NCBI GenBank assembly: GCA_023246565.1
Contig: JAHFIE010000027.1
Span: 1 to 15,581 of the forward strand
Direction: 5' to 3'
DNA length: 15,581 nucleotides
Origin: Candidatus Magasanikiibacteriota bacterium
GTDB lineage: Bacteria > Patescibacteriota > Patescibacteriia > Magasanikbacterales > UBA922
A program made the translations under genes and the position numbers. Below are positions 6,120 to 13,968 of this stretch, piece after piece. The first letter of the stretch is position 1. Each line of letters opens with the position of its first letter. Below the pieces are notes generated by a model. That model had not been told where the DNA came from and did no database searches. It saw only the letters and a list, made by a program, of their open reading frames with translations.

Positions 6120-6516
6120 ATAGAAAATTTATTAGCAACTCATGAATTTTTTGAAAATCGGGCTTTGGGAAATGACCGATTCTACGAAGTAGTCGTTTAC
6201 TACTAATCAGCCGTAATTGCATTAGAATAGCCGAGTAAGTAACCCCATCCAATTGATATAGATAATAAAAATGCCCATCCTTAATCTTACTACTCAATGG
6301 AATTATCCACAAGCTTAGGTTATCAAATTTCTTTAGGACTAAAGCTGGCCTTTCGAAATTAAAATTTTTACCGTTCTCTTCTGTACCAATGTTAATCCCT
6401 AAGCTGACCCACCATATCTCCCTTTCATCAAAACGATGAGTCATATCTGATTGGTGTAGTTGTATCTTTAGTTTTGTCCAATCAACAAATTGCTGTAATT
6501 CTGTAGCCAAAATCAT
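6118..6516 (-). CDS. PemK/MazF-type toxin, apparently without antitoxin
   Basis: The protein has 132 residues. The start is fixed by a perfect AGGAGG (6523-6528) six bases before the ATG at 6516. A longer frame from 6558 would begin at or upstream of the predicted transcript start. The MazF/PemK fold is recognisable: REIWWVSLG (32-40), the loop to NFERPALVLKKF (53-64), IIPLSS (71-76) and the C-terminal QLRLISSKRLLRRIG (100-114). Proteins of this family are usually sequence-specific mRNA endonucleases paired with a small antitoxin. No antitoxin ORF is visible on either side: membrane proteins lie upstream and recJ downstream. The extra 30 or so N-terminal residues before the fold look helical and might regulate activity. 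It has its own promoter and a terminator-like hairpin right after the stop. Family is confident; toxicity and target are inference. Confidence 0.82.
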   Translation of the reverse strand: MILATELQQFVDWTKLKIQLHQSDMTHRFDEREIWWVSLGINIGTEENGKNFNFERPALVLKKFDNLSLWIIPLSSKIKDGHFYYLYQLDGVTYSAILMQLRLISSKRLLRRIGHFPKPDFQKIHELLINFL

Positions 6517-6561
6517 AAAATTCCTCCTTTCTTTTAAGCTTTTTTGTATCCGTGTCAAGAT

Positions 6562-6590
6562 ATTTTACTCTATTTTTGGGGATAAGACAA
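6562..6590 (-). promoter_or_regulatory. Promoter of the PemK/MazF-type gene (TTGTCT-17-TAAAAT)
   Basis: Read on the minus strand, TTGTCT (6590-6585) lies 17 bases before TAAAAT (6567-6562, 5/6 match). Transcription would start near 6555 and give a leader of about 39 bases containing AGGAGG. It starts only a few bases beyond the stop of the upstream membrane gene. A perfect TTGACA also occurs at 6558-6553, but it lacks a good -10. Confidence 0.6.
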
Positions 6591-6598
6591 ATATGGCT

Positions 6599-6967
6599 TT
6601 ATTTACGAAAATCCCAATGCGCATCTGCCGAAAAGAGGGCGAATACGATAAATCCAAGATTAATAATTGGATACAAAAATCGGAAATCATTTGGTTTGAC
6701 TACATTAAAATATACCAGTCCAATCCCGAGAAGTACCCAATGAACAATCGGCCGTTCTAAACCGCCAACCCTGGTCGTATCAGGAATTTTTCGTCGAAGA
6801 AGAAAACAGTACATACCATACATGGTAAGCCAAATTCCGCCCAGTATTTGTTCAAGATTTGGTGTCAGTTTGCCGCCGGCAAGGGAAATGTAGAGTACAA
6901 AAATAACAAGGCTAATAATAAAACTAAAGAGAACACCCCTTTGATACTGATGGAGCAGTGTTGTCAT
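6599..6967 (-). CDS. Small membrane protein, four predicted spans
   Basis: The protein has 122 residues from the ATG at 6967. The frame is open back to a TTG at 7063, but that stretch overlaps a better ORF in another frame (6969-7067). The ATG at 6967 comes one base after that ORF's TAA, a classic coupled start. Hydrophobic segments lie at about 11-31, 42-58, 74-88 and 92-113. A basic loop (LLRRK) lies between the second and third segments, and the C-terminus ends in charged residues. I do not recognise the family and see no catalytic motif. It is the last of three small membrane-protein ORFs read together. The toxin promoter begins right at its 3' end. Confidence 0.7.
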   Translation of the reverse strand: MTTLLHQYQRGVLFSFIISLVIFVLYISLAGGKLTPNLEQILGGIWLTMYGMYCFLLRRKIPDTTRVGGLERPIVHWVLLGIGLVYFNVVKPNDFRFLYPIINLGFIVFALFSADAHWDFRK

Positions 6968-6968
6968 A

Positions 6969-7067
6969 TTAATAAAATGCGGGTAAGACTGAAAAGAATA
7001 CCATGGCGACAACTGCGATAAGGGAAATAATGGTCCAAATGAGTTTAAAATGTTTATTGCCAAACAT
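6969..7067 (-). CDS. 32-residue single-span membrane peptide, hidden between two membrane genes
   Basis: An ATG at 7067 opens a 32-codon frame ending in TAA at 6971-6969. The peptide has a short basic N-terminus (MFGNKHFK) and one hydrophobic span (about 9-28, LIWTIISLIAVVAMVFFSVL), then ends PAFY. It starts 10 bases after the stop of the 102-residue gene and ends one base before the ATG of the 122-residue gene. The space is thus filled almost exactly by a membrane-like peptide, which argues strongly for a real gene. No SD is present, so translation is likely coupled. The function is unknown. It could be a subunit or small regulator of the neighbouring membrane proteins. Confidence 0.65.
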   Translation of the reverse strand: MFGNKHFKLIWTIISLIAVVAMVFFSVLPAFY

Positions 7068-7077
7068 ATTTTAGATA

Positions 7078-7386
7078 TTAATTAAGATACATTACCATCA
7101 ACCAATTGACGAGTGCGATTATTATTATGAGTACTCCGACTCGTGTTTTTGTTAGCCTATACTTTTTATAGATAAGAATACTAAAAATAACAGGAGGTAG
7201 CAAAAATTTAACATAGGGTATGTTGTTACCTAAAAGAAGACCAACTGTTCCACTTAGTATATATATTCCAATAAATGTAAGGGGATAAAGATTAGGAACA
7301 CGAAATGCATATTTAAGAAGAACTAAAGCAGTAAGAATAGGAATTAATCCCACTGCAATAACGGCAAGGTAAGGTGCTATGTTCAT
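7078..7386 (-). CDS. Small hydrophobic membrane protein, four predicted spans
   Basis: The 102-residue protein is almost entirely hydrophobic, with segments at about 5-25, 34-52, 59-73 and 83-100 and a basic turn (YKKYRLTKTR, 73-82). No conserved catalytic or binding motif is visible, and I do not recognise the family. The ATG at 7386 has no SD. It heads the group of three small membrane-protein ORFs, which follows lepA after an 81-base gap holding an imperfect inverted repeat. The length and topology are those of a small integral membrane protein. It may form a complex with the other two. Confidence 0.7.
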   Translation of the reverse strand: MNIAPYLAVIAVGLIPILTALVLLKYAFRVPNLYPLTFIGIYILSGTVGLLLGNNIPYVKFLLPPVIFSILIYKKYRLTKTRVGVLIIIIALVNWLMVMYLN

Positions 7387-7401
7387 AGGTTAATTTATGA
7401 G

Positions 7402-7460
7402 ATAACAAATAACATATAACATTTTAGACGTATTGAATTTTGTTATTTGCTATTTGTTAT
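7402..7460. repeat. Imperfect 20-bp inverted repeat in the lepA downstream gap
   Basis: The 20 bases at 7402-7421 and 7441-7460 are reverse complements except for two positions, separated by 19 bases. Within the right side TGTTATTTG is also directly repeated (7441-7449 and 7455-7463). It follows the lepA stop and precedes the small membrane genes. It could be an AT-only hairpin at the 3' end of lepA mRNA or a dispersed repeat. Neither strand has a run of T after it. Confidence 0.5.
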
Positions 7461-7467
7461 TTGTGAA

Positions 7468-9255
7468 TTATCGTTTAAGCACCGCCAAATACGCCTCAGT
7501 TGGGATCTCAACTGTCCCTTTACCATGTGCCATCATTTTCTTTTTTCCCTTTTTTTGTTTGTCGAGTAATTTATTTTTACGCGTCACATCACCACCATAT
7601 AATTTTGCCGTAACATCTTTGCGCATGGCAGAGATTCGTTCACTGGCAATTATTTTGCCGCCAATTACGGCTTGAATTTTTAATTCAAATTGTTGGCGAG
7701 GGAGCGTATCTTTAAGTGATTCACAAATTTTTTTTCCAACCGCGTAACTATGATCACGCCACACTAATGTGGCAAGTGCTTCTTCTAGTTTTTCTGCGAT
7801 AATAATATCTAAGCGTACAACATCGGCAAGACGATAATTTTTAAAATCATAATTCATGGACGCGTACCCACTCGTAATAGTTTTAAGTTTATCATAAAAA
7901 TCAGTAATCAGTGATGCCAAAGGAATTTCAAAATGAAGAAGCGCGCGCTGGCCAGAACCAGTACTTAAATATTCAGTATTCTGGTATAAACCTTTTCGTT
8001 CAACCGTCAGATTCATAATCGCACCAATATAGTCTGACGGAGTAATTACATCAAGCGTCATCCAGGGTTCTTCAATATGTTCGATACGTTGGACTTCGGG
8101 TAAATCTTGTGGACTTTTTATGGTCATGGTTTCACCATTGGTCAAAAAAATATGATACGCCACACTCGGTACCGTCGCAATAATATGTAAACCAAATTCA
8201 CGCTTAAGACGTTCTTGAAAAATATCCACGTGGAGCATACCCAAAAAACCACAACGAAATCCAAAACCTAATGCTTGTGAATGTTCAGGTTCATACTGGA
8301 GCGCAGAATCACTCAGTTTCAGTCGATCCATAGCTTCGCGCAACGAATTGTAATCATCACCTTCTTGGGGAAATATTCCGGCAAATACCATGGGTTTAAC
8401 TTCTTTGTATCCGGGTAATTGTTCAGGCGCTGGATTTCTGGTGAGTGTTATGGTGTCACCGACGCGAACTTGCCCTAATTCTTTGAGCCCCGTTACGACA
8501 AAACCAATTTGGCCATTTTGTAATTGACCATCAGAAACTAATTGTGGTGCATAATGTCCTGTGTCCAATACTTCGGCTTCAGCACCAGTGCCCATGAGTA
8601 CAATATGGTCGCCTTTTTTAAGATCCCCATCTTTTAAACGCACCGAAGCCACCACACCACGATAATCATCGTAAAAAGAATCAAAAATAAGACCACGTAC
8701 TATGGTTGGATCTCCTGCTCGAGGTTCTGGAACACGATCAATCACTGCTTGCAAAAGTTCAGGAACACCTAAACCAGTTTTTCCCGAACAAATTAAAATT
8801 TCTTCTGATTTGCATCCCAGTAAATGAATAATTTCTGCACTGGATTTTGTAATATCTGCGTTTGGCAAATCAATTTTATTGAGAACTGGGATAATGGTAA
8901 GATTTTGTTCCAGTGCTAGGTAGAGATTCGCAATGGTTTGTGCCTGGACACCTTGGGTCGCGTCAACCAAAAGAATCGCGCCTTCCACAGCTGCGAGCGA
9001 TCGAGAAACTTCGTACGTAAAATCAACATGGCCCGGTGTGTCAATTAAATTCATGATGTATCCTTTATACTGCATGCGGACAGGTTGGAGTTTGATGGTA
9101 ATGCCACGCTCTTGTTCTAATTCCATTTGATCAAGCAACTGATTTTTCATGTGACGTTTGTCCACCGTGCCCGTAATTTCCAAAAAACGATCAGCGAGCG
9201 TTGATTTGCCGTGATCGATATGTGCGATGATGCAGAAATTACGTGTTTTTTCCAT
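7468..9255 (-). CDS. lepA: Translation elongation factor 4 (LepA)
   Basis: The 595-residue protein is a ribosome-bound GTPase of the EF-G type that remodels or back-translocates ribosomes, associated with the membrane or cytosol. GTPase motifs are intact: AHIDHGKST (11-19), RGITI (50-54), DTPGH (72-76), NKID (126-129) and SGKTG (157-161). The middle EF-G-like domains follow, and the C-terminus is the LepA-specific domain ending GTVEIPTEAYLAVLK. Length is typical (about 600). The ATG at 9255 is preceded by GGAG at 9-base spacing. That SD lies inside the last codons of murJ, and the two genes are 6 bases apart, so they are cotranscribed and probably coupled. Nothing is missing. Confidence 0.97.
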   Translation of the reverse strand: MEKTRNFCIIAHIDHGKSTLADRFLEITGTVDKRHMKNQLLDQMELEQERGITIKLQPVRMQYKGYIMNLIDTPGHVDFTYEVSRSLAAVEGAILLVDATQGVQAQTIANLYLALEQNLTIIPVLNKIDLPNADITKSSAEIIHLLGCKSEEILICSGKTGLGVPELLQAVIDRVPEPRAGDPTIVRGLIFDSFYDDYRGVVASVRLKDGDLKKGDHIVLMGTGAEAEVLDTGHYAPQLVSDGQLQNGQIGFVVTGLKELGQVRVGDTITLTRNPAPEQLPGYKEVKPMVFAGIFPQEGDDYNSLREAMDRLKLSDSALQYEPEHSQALGFGFRCGFLGMLHVDIFQERLKREFGLHIIATVPSVAYHIFLTNGETMTIKSPQDLPEVQRIEHIEEPWMTLDVITPSDYIGAIMNLTVERKGLYQNTEYLSTGSGQRALLHFEIPLASLITDFYDKLKTITSGYASMNYDFKNYRLADVVRLDIIIAEKLEEALATLVWRDHSYAVGKKICESLKDTLPRQQFELKIQAVIGGKIIASERISAMRKDVTAKLYGGDVTRKNKLLDKQKKGKKKMMAHGKGTVEIPTEAYLAVLKR

Positions 9256-9261
9256 AATTTT

Positions 9262-10851
9262 TTACTCCAATACATGCCAGATTTTAAGCCAGCGTTTTTC
9301 GAATGTTTCTTTAAATAATTCCATTTCTTCCAGTTTTAGAACGTAACATATAAGACCATAGACGAAGAAGCCTACCATACCACAAAGTAAACCTTGACTC
9401 AAGATTCCCCACAGACGAGTCATGTCAACAAAATATGCGATAGGAGTCTTCAGCCATTGAACTGTGAATGCCATTCCAGCGCTGGCAATTGACATTTTAG
9501 CAAGCGCGTAAATAATATCTTGTTCCCCTAGGGTTCCAATTTTACGACGAAGGATAAACCACAACACTGCACATTGCATCATTATTGAGAATGATAATGC
9601 CACAGCCAAACCTCGAATACCAAATGCTTCTTTGCCAATAAAACCAAGCAATGTGGTGAGGAATACTCCAAGAACACTGGTCCAAAATGTTGACCAAACA
9701 TCGTGAAGAGCAAAGAGAGCACGCGCAGTAATCAGAAAAATACAATGTGCTGCGAGTGAAATACCGAGAAGAGCAAGGGTGTCAGCCGTAAGAATAGTAT
9801 TTGCCCAATTAAATTTTCCACTCCCCAGTGCTACTCGTACTATTTGAGCACGAAGCATAATCATAAGGAGCATACAAGGAATAATAAGAAACAAAACCTG
9901 TCGGACCACGCGAGCAAAATGGTAAACTAGTTCTGTTGGTTTTCCTTCAACAATATACTTTGAAAAAATTGGAAACGCTGCGAGTGAAAATGAATGACCG
10001 ATGAGGCCAATAGGAACATAGTATAAATTATGTGCCAGATAAAAAATCGCGATACTGCCTGCAGAAAGCGAAGACGCAAAACTATCAACAATCATAAAAT
10101 TAACTTGGAGCATTGCCAAACCAAGCGTTCGGGGTATCACAAGGCGAATAATACGGGCAACAGTCTTATCGTACCACTGATTCATTATCGTGAAACGATA
10201 GCCATTTCCCATAAGCACGGGGATTTGAATCAAGAGGTGAAGACAAGCACCAAGGACTACACCCCAAGCCAGACCTTTTGGGCCCATGATTGGCACTAAA
10301 AAAAGTATTCCCAATATAATTCCTAAATTATAGATAAGTGGCGCAAACGCGAAGAGGGCAAATTGTCGTAGTGCGTGGAGTACGCCCGAAACAACTCCCG
10401 AGATACCAAGAATAATAGGCGAGAGAAGCATGATTCTCGTGAGTTCGACGGTAAGAGTAAATTTTTCTCCAGTAAAACCCGGGGTAATGAGATGAACCAA
10501 TTGAGGAACAAACAAAAACGCGATCAGACTGCCAATTCCCAAACTAACAGCCAGAAGACAAAGTATGTTGTTGGTTACTTGCCAAGCAACTTTTTTTTCT
10601 TTGTCCCAGAGTTCTAAAAAAATAGGTACAAATCCAACCGTGATTGCTCCAGCGAGAAGTAAATTAAATAAAAAATCAGGAATTCGAAAAGCCGCGTAAT
10701 ACGCGTCAAGAATATCACCCGCGCCAAAATAATGGGTAAATAAACGATCACGAAGAAGTCCAACAATTCGACTCAAAAAAGAAGCTGCACCCAAAATAAT
10801 GGCTGCGCCGGTTATGGTATGCGCTTGACGACTAAAAAAACGTTCGATCAC
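9262..10851 (-). CDS. murJ: Lipid II flippase MurJ (MviN family)
   Basis: The 529-residue polytopic membrane protein carries the lipid-linked peptidoglycan precursor across the membrane. The N-terminus has the family signature: FLSRIVGLLRDRLF (25-38), FGAG (42-45), DAYYAAFRIPDF (49-60) and AGAITVGFVPIF (67-78). The rest is a series of hydrophobic helices, consistent with the 14-helix MOP-fold core. The length is normal. The start codon is GTG at 10851, since no upstream in-frame ATG is available. There is no clear SD, and the gap to the CorA-type gene is 10 bases. Together with the L,D-transpeptidase further on, it shows that the organism builds a peptidoglycan wall. Confidence 0.93.
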   Translation of the reverse strand: MIERFFSRQAHTITGAAIILGAASFLSRIVGLLRDRLFTHYFGAGDILDAYYAAFRIPDFLFNLLLAGAITVGFVPIFLELWDKEKKVAWQVTNNILCLLAVSLGIGSLIAFLFVPQLVHLITPGFTGEKFTLTVELTRIMLLSPIILGISGVVSGVLHALRQFALFAFAPLIYNLGIILGILFLVPIMGPKGLAWGVVLGACLHLLIQIPVLMGNGYRFTIMNQWYDKTVARIIRLVIPRTLGLAMLQVNFMIVDSFASSLSAGSIAIFYLAHNLYYVPIGLIGHSFSLAAFPIFSKYIVEGKPTELVYHFARVVRQVLFLIIPCMLLMIMLRAQIVRVALGSGKFNWANTILTADTLALLGISLAAHCIFLITARALFALHDVWSTFWTSVLGVFLTTLLGFIGKEAFGIRGLAVALSFSIMMQCAVLWFILRRKIGTLGEQDIIYALAKMSIASAGMAFTVQWLKTPIAYFVDMTRLWGILSQGLLCGMVGFFVYGLICYVLKLEEMELFKETFEKRWLKIWHVLE

Positions 10852-10861
10852 AGAATAATCA

Positions 10862-11815
10862 TTAGAACCAACCAGTCTTTTTAATCCGGCGTAAAATAAT
10901 CCACAAGGTCACACCAACAATAATCGTGAGACCAGAGAATAATGACCAAACGACAGTAGGGTGATCAGCGAGCGGGAGAATGGAAAGATTCATGCCATAA
11001 AGATTAAATAAGAGGGTGTGCGGGAGCATGGCAACGGAAATAACCGTTAAAACCGTCAAAAGTTTATTGGTTCGTTGGTTAATGTAGGATTCAACGGTAA
11101 TATACAATCCGTTTATGGTTTCTTTATACGTTTCAATAATGGCCCAGAGTTTGTCCAAGTAATCACGTACATCATCAAAGTAAATACTCAATTGTTCATC
11201 CAAAAACGGTTTGCGAACATGGGTAATGGATGAAATAACATAGCGTTGCGGGTCGACAATACTGCGGTACAGAAGAATATTGCGTCGATGTCCAGCTAAC
11301 TCTTTAATGAGTTCACTATTTTGTTCACCAGAAAAAACTTCATTTTCAATGAGTGAAACATGTTTGCCAATATTATTTAAAATTGGTCTGGTTTCATGAA
11401 ATAATGATTCAATGATATGGTACAACAATAACCCTGATGTACCACTCATCCATTCAGATTTAACGCTGCGATTTTTCATGCAACGGTAAAAAAAACTTCG
11501 CATTTCTCGATTGCGTTTCTGAGCCACCGTAATAACAAAATTTTCACCAACAAAAAAATTTACCTGTGATATGGTAATCTTTTTTTCATCATGATTCCAA
11601 TGCGGAAAGTGAAGTACGAGAAAGAGATAATTTTTGTAGATGTCAATTTTGGGAATGTGTGTGCTTTCGGTTGCAATATCTTCTAAATCCAAATCATGGA
11701 AATTATAATTTGATCTTAGAAAATTAAGAGTTTCGTCAGTAACTGCTTCAATATTGGTCCAGCTGAGATTACCGGCTGATAATGTTTTGAGAGACATAGG
11801 ATACAGAATGTACAT
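10862..11815 (-). CDS. CorA-type divalent metal ion transporter
   Basis: The 317-residue protein has the CorA layout: a soluble N-terminal alpha/beta domain (about 1-130), a long helical stalk (about 130-255), and two C-terminal membrane helices (about 254-272 and 288-308). The diagnostic YGMN motif is at 273-276 at the end of the first helix, and the basic tail RRIKKTGWF closes the protein. The family forms pentameric magnesium (or cobalt/nickel) channels. Residues after GMN (LSILPLADHP) differ from the classic MPEL loop, which is common in divergent members, so ion preference is uncertain. The ATG at 11815 follows the upstream stop by 5 bases without a clear SD; a second ATG six codons in is a possible alternative. 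Confidence 0.9.
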   Translation of the reverse strand: MYILYPMSLKTLSAGNLSWTNIEAVTDETLNFLRSNYNFHDLDLEDIATESTHIPKIDIYKNYLFLVLHFPHWNHDEKKITISQVNFFVGENFVITVAQKRNREMRSFFYRCMKNRSVKSEWMSGTSGLLLYHIIESLFHETRPILNNIGKHVSLIENEVFSGEQNSELIKELAGHRRNILLYRSIVDPQRYVISSITHVRKPFLDEQLSIYFDDVRDYLDKLWAIIETYKETINGLYITVESYINQRTNKLLTVLTVISVAMLPHTLLFNLYGMNLSILPLADHPTVVWSLFSGLTIIVGVTLWIILRRIKKTGWF

Positions 11816-11820
11816 TCCGG

Positions 11821-12519
11821 TTACACACCGGTTTTGTTTATGTCAAGGTTAACGGTTAAGGACACAGCATCAGTTTCTGGCGTGGTTGGATTATCATTAA
11901 TGTATACACTGCCTTGAATCGATTCCTTACTGAACGTGAATTGACGAATTTCATTGGTCTCGCTGTGACTGTCGATGAGAAAATTTCTTTTTTTGAGTTC
12001 AGTGTCATAGTATTCACGAATAAATGCAGCGTCGGTTGGAAGACCATGCCAATCAATACGAATTTGATCACGATGATCACCGACCGGTGTTTTCATGAAA
12101 ACCATAAATTTTTTCCAGCCCGTGGGTTGTACTTTTATTTCTGATTCAATATCGGGCCGATATTGTCGAACAAAATTATTATCCCGATCAAGGATAAGGA
12201 TAATAGGGGCAATGACCAATTTGGGAATAAAAGCAGCAAATTCAACCCCCTTACTTCGTTCTTTTCCCTCGGTCAGCATGATGGTGTCAATATTATCAAA
12301 ATCGTAAATCGGTATGATTTGCGTTATCGTACTTGGTACATTTTTGAGTGATTTAGTTTGGGGGCCCAAGGTAAATTTTAAAATTAACAGCGAAATTCCC
12401 AGGAGTACCAATAAAAAAGAAAGGCATGACAGACATGTCCGGCGCACGCATGAATGTTGCTTACGCAAAGCTTCAAGTGGTGGGTCTTGAATTTCGATAT
12501 CATCGGCACGACGAGGCAT
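11821..12519 (-). CDS. Single-span membrane protein with external domain, function unknown
   Basis: The 232-residue protein begins with a basic and acidic cytoplasmic tail (1-27, including four arginines), then one hydrophobic span (about 29-50, CLSCLSFLLVLLGISLLILKF). A soluble C-terminal domain of about 180 residues follows, rich in beta-type segments. The topology suggests the C-terminal part is outside the cell. I do not recognise the family and see no catalytic motif. It is the first gene of the set with CorA, MurJ and LepA, with 5 bases to the next start. The ATG at 12519 has no SD and lies only about 14 bases from a TATACT hexamer, so the leader would be very short. It could be an envelope-associated partner of MurJ or CorA, but only position suggests that. 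Confidence 0.75.
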   Translation of the reverse strand: MPRRADDIEIQDPPLEALRKQHSCVRRTCLSCLSFLLVLLGISLLILKFTLGPQTKSLKNVPSTITQIIPIYDFDNIDTIMLTEGKERSKGVEFAAFIPKLVIAPIILILDRDNNFVRQYRPDIESEIKVQPTGWKKFMVFMKTPVGDHRDQIRIDWHGLPTDAAFIREYYDTELKKRNFLIDSHSETNEIRQFTFSKESIQGSVYINDNPTTPETDAVSLTVNLDINKTGV

Positions 12520-12532
12520 AGTGTTAGGCTTA

Positions 12533-12565
12533 AGTATAGCTTAAAACTGGGTATTTGTATATACT
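12533..12565. promoter_or_regulatory. Divergent promoter region
   Basis: TATACT occurs on both strands in the 67-base gap: minus 12538-12533 and plus 12560-12565. The minus-strand one has TATACA (4/6) 17 bases upstream. The plus-strand one lacks a recognisable -35. The hexamers would give leaders of roughly 7 bases (minus) and 15 bases (plus). GCTTAA is repeated 11 bases apart at 12528-12544. The assignment is tentative. Confidence 0.35.
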
Positions 12566-12586
12566 AACTCAAACTAATACTTTTTT

Positions 12587-13951
12587 ATGCGTATAACCTT
12601 TTGCGGAGCCAGTCATGAAGTTACTGGTTCGTGCTATTTTGTGGAAACCAAGGATAAAAAGATTGTTGTTGATTGCGGTATGTTTCAAGGGGGAGATTAT
12701 AATGAAGGCAAAAATTTTGATGCGTTTCCTTTTCATCCAAAAGAAGTAAATGCGGTTTTGGTGACACATGCACACCTTGACCATGTGGGGAGATTACCAA
12801 AATTAGTGAAAGAGGGTTTTGGTGGACGGATTTATGGAACCGAAGGAACACTTGAATTGACACGTCTTGTTTTGGAAGATGCTTCGGTGGTTATGCAGGA
12901 TGATAATCGAAAATTTGGCAAACCTCTTTTATATAATGATACGGATATTGCTCAAACTGTAGCTCTGTTTCATGGGGTCAATTACCATGAGACGGTTGAT
13001 CTTGGAGGGGGAGTGACTGCGATTTTTAAAGATTCAGGACATATTTTTGGTGCATCGTTTATTGAGATTAGTGCTGATGGCCAACGAGTTGGTTTTTCAG
13101 GAGATATCGGTAACGTGAATGTTCCTATATTAAAAGATACTGAAGCACTTTCACCACTCGATTGTCTTTTGGTAGAGTCAACGTATGGTGATCGTGTGCA
13201 TGAAGATGAAACCACACGGCGTGATACGATTCTTCGTCTTGTTGAAGAGGGTGCTCAACGAGGGGGGACTATTATGGTACCGGCATTTTCGATTGAACGC
13301 ACTCAGGAATTTTTGTATGAACTTCACAAATTGCAAGAACATGAACATCGATTGCCTGACATGCCGATTTTTCTTGATAGTCCACTTGCGATTAATGCGA
13401 CTGAAGTGTTCAAAAAACATCGAGAATATTATGATACCGAGGCTGCGCATGAAATTATGTTAGGGGATGATTTTTTAAATTTTCCCCAATTACACGTTAC
13501 CCGTACTCGCGAGGAATCAAAGATGATCAATACCGTGCCCGGCCCAAAAATGGTTATTGCTGGCGCGGGCATGATGAATGGAGGACGAATTTTGCATCAT
13601 GCTATTCGTTATGTACCTGATCGTAATTCGACGTTGATTATTGTTGGTTATCAAGCCCAAGGAACGTTGGGTCGGCGACTTTACGAAGGTGCTCGAATGG
13701 TCAAGATTATGGGTGAAGAAATTCCTGTGCACTGCACGGTCAAAGCTATTGGTGCTTTGTCTGCACATGGTGATCAGAAAAAAATAGTTGATTGGGTTGG
13801 TTCTGCTGGCCCGGCAGGTGCCGGGGCACCTAAAAAAGTTTTTTGCACGCATGGTGAGCCGCATGCAGCAACGGAATTAGCGCATCGGATTCGTGATCGA
13901 TATGGGGTGGAAACGTTTGTGCCAGAGTTTGGTGATGTGGTGGAGATATAA
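12587..13951 (+). CDS. Metallo-beta-lactamase/beta-CASP RNase (CPSF73-like)
   Basis: The 454-residue protein has the zinc-binding motifs of a beta-CASP nuclease: HAHLDH (61-66), H152 in DSGHIFGA, D173 in SGDIG, H394 in SAHGD and H422 in THGEPHA. Between the two metallo-beta-lactamase halves lies the beta-CASP cap (about 200-370), with ESTYGDR, VPAFSIERTQE, LDSPLA and GAGMMNGGR. The family (COG1236, related to CPSF73) cuts RNA, either endonucleolytically or 5' to 3', and is used for mRNA maturation and decay. This is not the RNase J architecture, as it lacks the long C-terminal domain. The ATG at 12587 has no SD; a run of T precedes it. It diverges from the CorA set and stands alone before the 13969-14111 repeat. 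Function is confident; the physiological substrates are not. Confidence 0.92.
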   Translation: MRITFCGASHEVTGSCYFVETKDKKIVVDCGMFQGGDYNEGKNFDAFPFHPKEVNAVLVTHAHLDHVGRLPKLVKEGFGGRIYGTEGTLELTRLVLEDASVVMQDDNRKFGKPLLYNDTDIAQTVALFHGVNYHETVDLGGGVTAIFKDSGHIFGASFIEISADGQRVGFSGDIGNVNVPILKDTEALSPLDCLLVESTYGDRVHEDETTRRDTILRLVEEGAQRGGTIMVPAFSIERTQEFLYELHKLQEHEHRLPDMPIFLDSPLAINATEVFKKHREYYDTEAAHEIMLGDDFLNFPQLHVTRTREESKMINTVPGPKMVIAGAGMMNGGRILHHAIRYVPDRNSTLIIVGYQAQGTLGRRLYEGARMVKIMGEEIPVHCTVKAIGALSAHGDQKKIVDWVGSAGPAGAGAPKKVFCTHGEPHAATELAHRIRDRYGVETFVPEFGDVVEI

Positions 13952-13968
13952 TCTTGAATAAATAGTCC

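Noticed and set aside
6303..6311. Perfect DnaA-box-like TTATCCACA (and a near match at about 3373-3381)
   Set aside because: Single isolated sites, one inside the toxin coding region. There is no cluster, AT-rich unwinding element or dnaA/dnaN neighbour, so this is not an origin.
6517..6558. Longer start of the PemK/MazF-type gene at 6558
   Set aside because: It lies at or upstream of the predicted transcript start, while the ATG at 6516 has a perfect AGGAGG at ideal spacing.
12982..13864. Several antisense frames of 77-115 codons inside the beta-CASP RNase gene
   Set aside because: They lie opposite a clear enzyme gene whose motifs are intact; such antisense frames are by-products of its codon use.
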